The notes beneath the pieces are model-generated. The model saw nothing but the letters and a program-made list of their open reading frames with translations, did no database searches and was not told the origin of the DNA. A program made the position numbers and the translations under genes. A DNA stretch of 64,000 nt from Pomacea canaliculata (Eukaryota; Mollusca; Gastropoda; Architaenioglossa; Ampullariidae). Positions 49,640 to 62,700 of the stretch are shown here, piece after piece; position 1 is the stretch's first letter; the number at the start of each line of letters is the position of its first letter. The DNA is taken from contig NC_037592.1 of the NCBI RefSeq assembly GCF_003073045.1, positions 16,201,844-16,265,843 on the forward strand. Reading direction: 5' to 3'.

Positions 49640-50010
49640 TCGTGAGAAGGGTATAGGACTGGAGTTCGACCTTGCTGGGGTCCCATTCATCTCCTCGTCT
49701 TGTCTCCTGTCTCTACCCGAGTCAGTCCAGACTCTAAAGGTAAAGGTCATCCCCTAACCTATTCACGTTGTGTGTGTGTGGGTGAGGTGTTAGAGACCTC
49801 ACTTTTCTTGGAGCTGGATATGCATGAGGGCGGTGCTCACCTCCTCTCCCTCGCTGCCTTACCTTCTCCAACCCACTATAGAGTCAGGTACCCATTCCTG
49901 CCAGGGAGGTCGACTGGGCTAACGTTGCTGAGCAAATCGGGATTTGAACCAGCGCGCTCTCTGTTCGGACGCCGGCAGCTGCTCTAACCATTCGGCTATC
50001 TCCCCTCACG
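49640..50010 (-). mobile_element. tRNA-derived SINE, minus strand, with clear A and B boxes
   Basis: On the minus strand the element starts near 50008 with gatagccgaatggttagag (A box) and, about 35 nt on, ggttcaaatcccg (B box, near-perfect). A body of about 280 nt follows toward 49640. It is the best preserved of the SINE copies here and lies in the intergenic region. Confidence 0.7.
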
Positions 50011-50701
50011 GATAGGCTCGATGGTGTGACCCGCGCCCCTCATCGCTGTCGTTATCACACAAGAGGTTATGAACTGGTAGCATCATCTATTATCGCTATC
50101 TTCATCTACTACTGCATGTACCAGGACCGACTGAGTCGTGCAAACGACGTGATAACAAGCACTAACTACTCACAGTTTCTTCACATCTCTGTGATAACAG
50201 ACTTTATCAGCGCAGGCCGCCGATCCTTCTGGTGCACGTGAATACGTGATCGAGTCTTTGTTGCGTTCGACGTTTCAATAAAATATTCTGGCAGAAAATT
50301 TGAGTAATTTTGCTTGACCTTTCACTTAGAAGTGTTCATAATTAACTTATATCGCTATATCGACAGATGCTGATTCCGGAATCGGGTCAAAGCTAATAAC
50401 AACGTAATACATTGTTACTGCTATATAAATCTCCATTAACTACACTGTGGACTTTTTAATGCCAGTCGTTTTAGACCAAATCAGACTTATTTTTAGAGTA
50501 AAACCATTTTTAGCGACAAATCTTTGATTGGAATATCTCCACATAATGCAGACAATAAGACTGCTCCGTCGCTCACTGATAATTAAAATACTTGTTTGTT
50601 TTTGATTACTGTGTGCTCAGCTTGCATGTCCTTTTTTCTTGTTTATTGTGTTTGTTGAATGATAAATCACCAGTATAAACACTTGCATCTCATTTCTTCC
50701 T
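50011..50701 (+). promoter_or_regulatory. Presumed upstream region of gene 2
   Basis: This 690-nt stretch between the SINE and the start codon should hold the promoter of gene 2 if exon 1 includes the 5' UTR. A TATAAA at 50674-50679 lies only 22 nt before the ATG, too close for a normal TATA box and leader. No other promoter element can be named. Confidence 0.3.
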
Positions 50702-50756
50702 ATGGGGGTGCACAATGTGTTTGTGTTTCACCTGGCTTTCACTGTGGCCCTTGGAG
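50702..50756 (+). CDS. Gene 2 exon 1: start codon and signal peptide
   Basis: ATG at 50702-50704 with G at +4 opens [18 protein letters not shown], a short hydrophobic leader with small residues at its end, followed by a phase 1 donor (gtaaga at 50757). The phase matches exon 2. The start is chosen for the signal peptide and splice phase; an additional 5' UTR exon is possible. Confidence 0.8.
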
Positions 50757-53700
50757 GTAAGAACCCATAGTTGTGACTGACATAACGGCTAACTATAGTC
50801 TATATATATCTACATGTGCCAAATGGAAAGATGGTTTTGTCCTGAGAAGTTAGTTGCACTTTGGCTTTAACTAACAGAGTGATTTAATCGTTTTAACGTG
50901 ATTTTCTGTACTGGAAAATCAAATGGTGATAATAGGGCCATCAGCATTGAAATCCAGTAAAAACATAATTCTGCACCATTCGTTTAATGTGAAACTGCTG
51001 ATATACCTGCAATACTAAATCAACCTCGATTTGTAGTGAGGCTCCCATAATGCGCATTTACGTGCATGTGTGCAATATTTTGCCTTGAAAGTGGCTTGAA
51101 CAAAACTTTTACGTTTGTTCGGATATGTTCTATATCAAGCATTGTTTAAAATGTTTGTCTTTCCCTTCTATCTATATATATAGATATCTTTTACACTTTT
51201 ATGTGATAGCTGCATTAGTCTGAGGCTGATCAGCGCAGTTTTGGTGGTACTGTCATAGTTAATAACATGCCATATTTTGCCAGTATCTCAGTCTCCATAT
51301 GACTGCACCTTTGAAAGTAGCTACTGCTCGTGGACAAGATATTTCTGATACTTTGAGCTGGAATCGTGTCCAAGGAGCAACTGAAAATTTTACCACAAGA
51401 CCTGTAACAGACCATACATCTGGGAGTAGTAAGTAAAATCTGCACCTGTTGAATGAATGTTCATGTATCTGACTGTTTATTTTTATGCAGATCTCAAATG
51501 TTTACAAGTGTGCTTGCATAGAACTATAGAATTATTAGCATAATGTATAATGGAGATTGGAAATGAGTGGATTTGAAATTGTATGCACAGGCAATGGATG
51601 GTACATTTATGTTGAGACATTAGAAGACAGCAATGGCAAAGCAGATCTCACATCTGCACAAATACCAGCCAATTCACCTTACTGTCTAGAGTTCTGGTAT
51701 TACATGTATGGTGCTCATGTTGACCAACTCAACATCTACATTCGTGTAAGTTTTTGAAGTATTTTTTGTCGAGCAGAGCATTCGTATTTGTAATAATATT
51801 TGTATGCTTGATTGTAAGAGCTTAGAGATTATTGGTACATTAGTCATTGATTTCTTTTAAAGTGATTTGTTGTTAGCAGGCATTTTAAAAATAAAAATGT
51901 GCTAATAAAGTACCATAATAAAAGAATTACAATGAAGACAGGAGGAGGAAAATAAAACATAAAATTAATGCTGGTTAAAGTCTGAAACTCAAATGAGATC
52001 AAAGAATTGAAACATTGAGGTATAGATTAGAAAATTAATTATCAAATTTACTATTCAATCTGTATTGAATCTCAGCAGAGAGATGGCAGTCTTGGTGAAC
52101 TTCTGTGGACCAAAAGCCAGTCTCAAGGCAACCAGTGGCATTATGGACAGGTTGAGATAGCCTCTTCTTCCAGTCCTTTTCGTATAGTGTTTGAGGCTGT
52201 CCATGGTCTCTTCTTTCTAGGAGACATTGGATTAGATGATATCAAAGCTGTGGCAGGCAGCTGTGTTGATACAAGTAAGAAATCTTGTCTTGTTTTGAGC
52301 AAAAGCCTGCTACATGCTTTGACATATTTATATTTTGTGACAATATTCCCTTTCATGATAAGACAGAGAGATAGGACTCAGATATCTTCATGGTCACTGT
52401 TGAATTTTGTTCAACGTTCTAGTGTACTCTGATGATCATTTGCAATGCTAAGTGTCATATATACTCCTCTTCTTAACAGGTCTTAAATGATCATAAGTAG
52501 GAATTTGCTGTGTCTGTCATACTTCGTGTGTATATATATATCCTTTGCATGTTAGAAATGTTAATGTCGTTTTCTCTGTGGAGTTAATAGAGATCCAAGC
52601 CTAATATCTTGCAAAATAATTGATCACTGTTAGATTCATCATTGACTGAAAGATGTGTTTGTTTTCTAAAATGTCCATTACAAAGAACGATGAGAAAGAT
52701 GATCTTAAATGCAGTCAGGGAATAGACCCGTCAATTTAGCATATTAAAACTCTCCTGATTGCTTCAGACATTGAGAAGTATAGTGTATGCAACACTATAA
52801 AATAATTTATGGAAATGACCTTTTATTAGAAAAGAAACTTAGACAAATAAAGTCTGATTGTTTTTCAATATTTCAATTATTCATGGTTTAGCATAGCTCA
52901 TAGATGGCGTTTCTATTCCATTTCAAGATGGTTTGATTTGTGACTTTGAGGATGGGCTGTGTGGGTGGAACCAGACTACAGAAGATGATTTTGACTGGAC
53001 CCTACATTCTGGTCTGACAAGCACTACAGATACTGGACCTTCCAATGACCATACTCTGGGTACTTCAGCAGGTGAACCTCCCTTGTTTACCTCTTTCAGT
53101 ATGTGTCTTAGAGCTCTTCAGTATGGGATAATAGCTGTAAGTATCAAAAATGTGAGAGACATATCTCATGCAGGATGCAAACTGCTTGCTTTGACAGCAT
53201 GAGGTTTGTACCCCAGTTTAATGTGAACAATACTTTGATATATATCACACTTAAAAATAATCAACTGCTGCTACCTCACCTGTTGTGTTGCTTACTAACA
53301 GTTGTGTCTGCACTCTGCACATGATGGAAACCATTCCCTTTCTTTATAACGTGTAATCTTTTTCACCACAAGGTCACTACCTCTACATTGAAACTAGTGC
53401 CCCTCAACATCCAGGACAAAAGGCTCACCTAGTCAGTTCCCAGGTCACTCAGACAACACCTCAGTGTCTAAAATTTTTCTACAATCTCCATGGTAACAAC
53501 ATTGGTGCCTTGAATATCTATGTCATGACTGGTTTTCATTTGTCAAGCAATGATGCACCAGTGTGGTCAAAGAGAGACAACCTGGGAGATATCTGGGTCC
53601 CAGGTCAAACAACCATTCAGGGATCTTCCCCCTACGAGGTACATTTGCTAAAAAAAAAAATTTCCTTTTATTAAATGATGCCAAAATATTAATCTAATAC

Positions 53701-56700
53701 AATTTAAATAATTTAAACTCCTGAGAAGTAAATCTATCATTAAATTGTTTTGTTTGCTATTATTTTTGTATCTGAAGGCTACTTTTAAGTACATGCATCG
53801 TAGGATATACATGCACATATAATTGAGGACAGCAGAATGTAGCTTACTTTGTTTTGTTTATTTGTCTCCACTAATTTAATTTTAAGTTTAATTCTCATGC
53901 TGCTTATGATCCACTTTAACAGACTCAAGCTGGTGTATATTCTGCTTGGTGTTTGCACCCCCACTAAATCTTCCCAATTAGGAAAAAGCAATTTATTTGG
54001 GTGTCTGAGAGTAAGAAATAACAAAACGGTGTGGGTTTTACTGTGATTGCAGACTTCAGACTTTAGACTGATGAAACTCCATTTTAAAAACGATTCCGGA
54101 TTTTACTTTTTTGACTTCCTTGGCATTTTATATTTCAGATGAATAAAAAATTGCATATAACTCTGAAAACATTTTTATACCAAATTTAAATCGTGTGTTT
54201 CATCTTGTTAAACTGATTTCAGATTGTGTTTGAGGGAGTAGTTGGTGCTGGTGATCTTGGGGATATTGCTATTGATGATATTATGCTGCAGAATGGCAGC
54301 TGTTCTCATGCAGGTAAAACATTTTTTTGTAAAGGCAAACACATTCATTTTATTTTTGCACTTGGCGAGCGATATAATTTTGAAGTAGGACACTATTCCA
54401 CAATTTTTCTACAGCTAACAATGACTTTGAGCATGGCTTTGGAGCATGGACTAATCCAAGTATGGGTGATCACGCTGACTGGATAATAGGACAAGGTTCA
54501 ACTGACGCTGCTTTCCATGTGCCCAGCACAGATCACACATTGGGGACGTCGCAAGGTGAGAAAGTGTTTATATGAATGCACATGTGTGTGTGAGAGAGAA
54601 AGTGATGAAAAAGAAGATCTAGAATGAGTTCAACTGTGTTTCAAAAGGATTTCAAATAACAGCTCAAATAAAAACAGAATGCTTTTACTCTTTTATCGCA
54701 TCATGTTACTGTATCACTCATTTATGCAATTGCATTGCATTATATACAAGAGTCCTTTATTATAATTTGGCATAATGTGTGTATTTATGTTATGTTGTTG
54801 CACTTGTATGAATTTTCACTCCTGATAAGAAAATAAGGTGAGAAAAAATGAGATATTTTGATAATGTACATAAATTATAGCTAACAACCTGTTCACTCAC
54901 TCATGCACACCCACCACACATGCACCACTACATGCATAGGCACATATGTATGTGCTAGAGAAACAATTCTATCAAATTACAGTTTGATATACACATTCTT
55001 TAGTAATTATTTACAATTCTACACTTTTACCTTGATCATTGTTTTGGCTAATTGCAGGACACTATGCTTTCATTGAAACCTCAGTCCCTGGATGGTATGG
55101 GGACACTGCTTGGCTTCAAAGCCCTGTCATGGAACCTTCTGCAGCTCTCTGCATGTCTTTTTGGTTTGTATTGTATGAGGAAGATGTTGATTATTATCTC
55201 AACATTTGGATATACCCCACTACGGCAACAATGAATTCTGCTACACATGTTTGGTCACTTTTTACTGACCATGGGCAGGGATGGAATTCAGGCCAAGCTG
55301 GCTTTTCCAGCAGTCAACCATTTTATGTAAGTGGCTTTGCTCTTTAGAATAAAGTTCTGGTTACTATTTACATTTCTGTTTGCTTAAACTTATTTCTTTA
55401 CAAAAGTTGTTAGCAATATTTTCTTTGTATGTGCTTGTAGGTGGACTCAAATGATTTAATTAAACTGAATTAGGGGTAAAAAAATCTAGTGCAGCAGTCA
55501 TCAGCAATAAAAACTGGATTAGCCCTTTTACATGCAAGTGCAAACTTGTAACAGCTTTGGTGAGAAGACTTTGCCAGGGAGAAATTTTTAGGCTGGAAAT
55601 ACAGGAATTCTTCGTTCCAGACATTCAGCCTAGTTTTATACCACTTCTTTTATTAGACATATTAAACCATGTTATATGAGACTAGTATATGACAGCCCAA
55701 GTTGTGCCTGATGTAGGAGTTTCTTTGTATTTATCTTTGCCTTTGGACCGATGGTTGTTTTGTGCACTATATGTATAATGTGGAAATGGACAATGTATGC
55801 CAGCCTTTAAAATTATCACTTTTGTTTACATGTATAATTATTATTAACCAGAATTACTTATTGTTATTTGAAATCTTGATTTGTTTCATTAATTTCTTGT
55901 CAATCTTCCTCAGCTGCATAATTTTAGTTCAGCCAGGACTTTCTCTTTTCTCTTGTATTATTTCCTATAGTTTGTATATTTCTTCATTAAAAATGACTTT
56001 TTTTTCTTTCAAAGGTCGTAATTGAAGCAGTGAAAGGTTATGCAAAAGCTGCCATTGCTATAGATGACATCACCTTTACAGAATTTCCCTGTGGTGGTAA
56101 AAGATAAATGTGTTATATAGTCATTATCACAGGAATTTTAAACATATGAGCCTGAGGTCCCTGATGATGGAGAAATAAACAAAAAGGAAAGTTGTAAACA
56201 AATTAAATCTATGCTCACAGTCACATCAAAGTCTGATTCGTGTAAGTCTTGGAATATTTCCATAGGCTTTTGGGCTCAGTAAATAGCTCTGATTGAACAT
56301 AATCGGAATTCTCTGTTAGTGTATTTAGAATGTACTTTCTGTCAAAACTGGTAAGAGTTGAGTGACTTAATTATTATGAAACATTTAATAAAAATAAAAA
56401 TAATAATAAATCATAATTCATGTGTGTGTTTGTGTGTGTACATCAGTGTCTCCATTAGAAGCTGATGCTGGCTATATCCCAACATACAGCACAGTTCCTC
56501 CAGATGCCTTAACTACATCAGGTAGGAAGCTTCATACATGGTGCTTTCATGAAGGACTCAGTGAAGGGTTCTTTCCATATGATGTGGTAGAGGGTAGCTG
56601 GTGATACACAGTTTGTCAAACATATGTGGACTGGGTGAAAAAACCAGGGGACACAGGGTCATTGGGGGAGGGTGGGGGAAGATATCACCAGATATTGGAC

Positions 56701-59700
56701 ACCTTCACCATTGTGCCACCTCTACTCCAAGCACCTCCTCTGACATATAGCCATTTGTATAAAAGATATTCAAGGTAGTGACTGTGAGAGGTCTTGTGTA
56801 TTTAATCTGTTGTATCATTTCAGCATTTAATTTACTATGGTGTAAAGACAATGCATTTTTCTGCTTCAGCTTGGGTGGAAAAAACAGCTAGAGTGTAACA
56901 AAATAAATTAAATACATTTTTTTTCAGCACCATCCCCCTATGATTGTGACTTTGAGAAAAACTTCTGCCAGTGGACTCAGGACTCCTCAGATGACTTGGA
57001 CTGGACACGAAATGGGGGCCCAACTTCATCTCAGTTTATGGGACCATTATTTGACCATTCCATTGGAAACTGTGAGTTTTTTCTTTCAAAAACTGTGTTT
57101 TGTTAATTTTGGGGGAATATTTATCAGTCTATGCTAGGATTCTGGTTTATTCCTGTAAGATTTAACTCGACCTCTATATAGCTACACACTCAAAATCACA
57201 TGGCTGTCTATAATGTAAGTCTTTTTATTGCAAATGGTAGCTTGATTGTAAAAATATTTCTGACATCATGCAACATTTCATTATCTTGTATTTTTGAGTT
57301 TTTCAGCAACTGGTCATTATATCTACATTGAGACATCTGAACCTCGCCACCCCAATGATTCTGCTCGCTTGCTATCTCCACAACTGACCATCAGTCCACA
57401 AGGAGCTTGTCTGCGGTTCTGGTATCACATGTATGGGCCATCAATCAGTAGTCTGAATGTCTACATACAAACAGCCAGCAGTCACGTCAAAGCCTGGACA
57501 CGCACCGGCACACAAAGGAATCTGTGGTTATATGGGGAAGTTCCTATCACAGGCTATGCCCAGTGTCAGGTATAACTACCATTTAAGCATATTAGTATTA
57601 TCATCTTTATTATCACTTTCACCGATATTATTTCTTTTATTGTATAAACTTTAGTGTGAAATCCCATCATTTTACACATGATCTTAAAGACATTTTAAGT
57701 TCAAGATTCTAGACAATACCTGATAGCACAACAGCAGTGCCAAACCAACTCCACTTCCTGTGATTTAAGAAGGGGTGTGGACACTGCAAACATTTCTGAT
57801 CCTCTGTTTCTGACTGCATAATTCACAAAGATCACAAAAATAAACTACAGTCACTGCTTTCTTATGATTTCATTGTTATAGGTTTGATGCATATCCTGAG
57901 TTTATTTTGGTCTTATTTTGTGAAATAAGGAGGCTGTGAGATGGTGTATTTTCGTAAGAGAAAGTGTCTGATTTCTTCATGTTTCAAGTGAGTATAAGTT
58001 AAGAGTTAGTAGGGAATTCATTTTTGGGGGTTTCTTTCAGGAAATTTTTATGTTGATCTGATTTTTTTTTCACCAGCTCATAATTGAGGCAACCCGTGGG
58101 ATCAGCTACATAGGTGACATTGCAGTTGATGATATTGGTTATTCAAACAAAGCATGCAGTCATGCAACTACAAGTAAGAATTGAGTCAAAAGCATTATTC
58201 TTTTATCTTAAATTCTTTACCATTCTGATAATATCATTTCAAAATGGATTTGCTATGGTCTCACTTTTCAAAAATCATTGAAATATTCATTCTCTTTTCT
58301 CAATGATTCATAATTATCTCCAGGTAGTTCTTGTGACTTTGAAGATAGCACACTCTGCGGTTTTACACAAGACAAGAATGATTCCTTTGATTGGACATGG
58401 AACAATGGTGAAACAGTCACTGGCTTTACAGGACCCAGTAGTGATCACACTGAAGGCACCGCTGCAGGTATGAACTCGTAGCAGAAGTTTGTTTTTGTGA
58501 TTTTATCTTTTTTTTTACCTCATGAAGGATATGACTTTAATAATAAGGAACTGTGTAAGCTGAATCACCAACAACCATGTACCAATATTCATACAGACAT
58601 AACAGCCATGCTCACTTCTACAATAGAAATACCCTCTTATACACTAAATAAATACACACACGCATTAGGCATGCTCATAGGCAGGATAGGGTCACAGTAA
58701 AGTGGCTGTTCTGAAAAGATGTTTAAAGTGGTGAGAGAATCAGATCGAATGATCTGATCTATGCAGCAGAAGTTAACTGAAATGTGGCAACATACTCATT
58801 TGACCTTTATAATTGAACTAGCTCTAGGTCATGGAAACAGAAAAAGACCTAACCATCCCCAGTCCCCATTACTGATCTCAGTTCATGTCCTTTCCTTTAG
58901 AATGGAAAATACTCAACAATATTGTACTGAGGTGAAGTACAACAGTTCTAAGTAATGCATTGTATTACCTTTCCACCTCCAAACACAATTGCTAGAAGTA
59001 AGTGTTCTGAACATCCCCTTGGAATGTTTGTAAAATTGATCTATGCAAAGAGAGATGAGAAAAATGGCCTAAACTGAATACTTCCAGTAAAACATGCCTG
59101 TCTCACTGAATGTATAGATGACATTGTTAAAAATAAATCATTTTGGTAAACAACCTTGATCCTATATCTAGGACACTACATGTACATCGAGTCCAGTGCT
59201 CCACGACAACCAGGTGATCGTGCCCGTCTTGTCAGTCCTACTTATCTACCCAGCACTGGCTCTTGCCTCACCTTTTACTACAACATGTATGGCCTGACAA
59301 TGGGCACGCTGAAGGTCTACCTTGCAGGAATAGGGCCTGCAGCTCCTTTTCAGATTCTCTTCCAAACTTCAGGAAATCAGGTTAAGCAAACGTGTTCCAT
59401 AATGATCTATTTAATAAAGACCTGGAAAATGCCCTGTACCTGACAGGATTCAACCTGTGTTTATGTTTATGCAGGTATTTTAGTCTTAACAGAAATGCTT
59501 TGTAAAGTAAAAATAAAGGCTAATTGATAAAACCCCCTTCACCTCTTTACAACTTTAGCCCAGCACAATAAGAGTTTAGCATAGCAAACATAGTATCAAA
59601 TGCATAGCAATTTTCTGATTGCAGCAAAAAGAGAAACTACATTGCAGTGATTTTTTTTAACATAAAGCAATGATTTTTATATAGATTGTGTCAAACAGGT

Positions 59701-62700
59701 ATTGAACCACCCAGCATACATGGCTTGGAATTTAAGTGCGGATGCTGTAACCTCTTGGATATCTGCTTTCCAAAGAGAGAGAAACTGAAGATTAAAAAGA
59801 TGGCTGTTTGGCAAAAAAAAAAAAAAATGTCCTGCAATGTTTGACAATTTTCAAACAGATCAATCAGTATTTCACCTTTTGTATCAACAACATATTAAGC
59901 AGTCCGCACCTTTACTGACACTGGTAGATTCTACTGCTACAGGGCAAGAACTGGCTGATGGCTGAAGCAGAGGTTGAGTGCCCAACCAATTTTAATATCT
60001 ACTTTGATGGCATTGTGGGCAGTAAATATTACAGTGACCTAGCTGTTGATGATATTACTCTGCATGCTGGGAGCTGCCAGGGAGATGGTCAGTAGAGTTT
60101 TGTCAAACCACAGAAAAACTAACACAGACATTGTGGTTGAAATTTGGAAAGTGTGCTAACATTTTGGAGGTGCCATAGTAGAAGTCACACGTAGTTCCCA
60201 ATTTCAGAATAATACAGAGATTATTGTTGATCTGATAGTCAGTTGTCACTTCATAGTTTCTAATCTAGTATATATTTCTATTGAAATCTTCTTCAAAAGA
60301 CTTCCTCTGAGACATCTTAATTTAGGGTGAGTTCCACATTTTTTCAGACTCCCTTCTGTATAGCTTGTTAGAGATAACAACTTTGAAGTGTGCCTCTTAT
60401 TCAGGTGCCTGTGACTTTGAAAGTGGACTCTGCACTTGGGTAAATATGAGAGATATTGACCAGTTTGACTGGCTGATTGGACAAGGACAAATAGGTGGCC
60501 CTTTCACAGGACCAGACTCAGACCATACTAGATTGAATGAAGAAGGTGGGTGAGTGGTATAGCCAGTCAGTGGAGGGTCTTACAATTACAGCCTTTAAGC
60601 CTCATTGAAGTCTTGTATTTTTAATTTGTATTTTAAATATATTTATAATTAATATAACAGACATATTTATGTGTTTATAATTTGATTTTTTGTTATGAAT
60701 GTTGTATATAATTTATATCATAGTAAAAAGTAAGGATTTTGTAGCCTTAGTGCCAGCTGGGGCAATGATCTGTAAGTAGTTTACCATGACAAGGGCAGGT
60801 CATCGAGAAGGTGGAGCTTAGTTATCTCCTGCCAGCTTTAACCTTTCCTGGTAAATTAGTTACCCATTGTTGCTTGATTTGTGCGGTCTCAGGCTAATTG
60901 AGCTTCAACCCTGATAATTCAGTTCTGAAATCATGCAGACTAAGTATTCAATCATTTTCTCCATGTTTTATATTCATATATATTATTTATTTAAACTAAA
61001 TTTGGCTAGACATTGCCATAAAGAATCACATTATAGTCATTCATCCAGTCTTTCCATAAAAAATTAATGACACCAATTTCAAACTATTTCCTATCTCAGT
61101 CTTCCTTGCTTTTATTTGTGTCATTATTGCTCTCATGCAGGGCACTACCTGTTCATTGAAGCCAGCAGACCACAGCTGCCTGGACAGATGGCTATTATCC
61201 AGAGCCAGATATTTGATGCCACGTCCAGCCGTTGTATTACCTTCTGGTACCATATGAAAGGCAATGGGATTGGCACACTTTCTGTAGTCTTATTTATGAC
61301 ACGCAGTAACTCGTCCACCACTCTCTGGTCTTTGTCAGACAATCAGCAAGACCAATGGCTCTTTGCCACAGCACCCATCAACAGTCATGCTGAGCGCTAT
61401 CAGGTAGATTTGCATATACATGCAGTGTGTTCATGTTATTCTGTTTGTATGAGGGAGAGGATATACTAAGAGTTTTAATAACACTGAACTCCATGCAGTT
61501 ACAGATCAAAGGAACAGTGGGCTCAAACTTTCTAGGAGACATTGCCATTGATGATATTATCTTCAAGCCAAGCACTTGTACAGGTAATTTAGTATGTTTT
61601 AAACAATATAACCAGGCATAGAGTAATACTTTTAGGTTGACTATTCTTAAGGATTAATTATTATTATGACAGCCCACTTCCTCACACATCTGCACACACT
61701 CATCAGGACAAAATAATGCACAAACACAGTGGCAAACCAAGACAAGGCTATGTTATCTGGCCGTGAATTTGTCTCAAATTGAATTGTTTCTGGGAAGATA
61801 AAAATTGCTGTAATCTTTTAACTGTAACAAAGTTTAATATTTCTTTTATGTGATTTGTTACCCCATTAAAAAATAGTCTGTTATACACCACAGTAAGTCC
61901 ACAAAATGCAGACCCTTCCACACAGACGACAGTGACTGCTTCACCCACATCCAGAAGTACCCCTGCCTTTATCTCAGGTTTGTGTCTTCTGTTGGGCACT
62001 GGAATACTTTTAATGTTGATACTACAAATATAGGAACTGTCTCAGATCACATTTCTGTTTGCACAATGGTACAGAAAAAAAGATGAATCTTATTAACTTT
62101 CCCAGTATCTCTAAGTGAGGCAGTCAATGATGTAGTTTGAAAACTATATAATGCATGGATGTTTTTGACTTCTCAGCTCCCACAGTCTATGACTGCAACT
62201 TTGAAAGAGACACCTGCAAATGGCAACAGAGTGTTGATAACATTATTAACTGGACTCGCACTCAAGGTCCCTATGGGTCCCAGTCAGCTGGACCTATCAG
62301 TGACCACACTCTTGGAACAGGTTGGCTACAAAATGTTCAATTATGGACGCATTGTGAGATTAAGAGTCTTGCATGAATGCATGTTTGATTTATAATAATT
62401 TTTTTAATGTTGCAATGTGGGCTGATTAATTAATACAGTACGTGAAATCCAGGGGCATCAAAACAAGATCATTTTATGCTCAGGATATATGCAATGTCTG
62501 GCCTAATCAGATCTTTGATAATACAAGGTTGAGAGGGATTATTTGTCTTTTCCCAAAAATGTTTATCTTTGAGCTACACTTTTGCAAAGAACAGCAAATG
62601 AGTTTGAAACGTGTAGCAAATGTTGAGTTTAAATAATGCTATTTTTTTCTGCAGGTCAAGGATGGTATATGTTTATTGCACCATCAGATACCTATCACCA

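Noticed and set aside
50674..50679. TATAAA upstream of gene 2
   Set aside because: It lies 22 nt before the start codon, so transcription would begin at or after the ATG.
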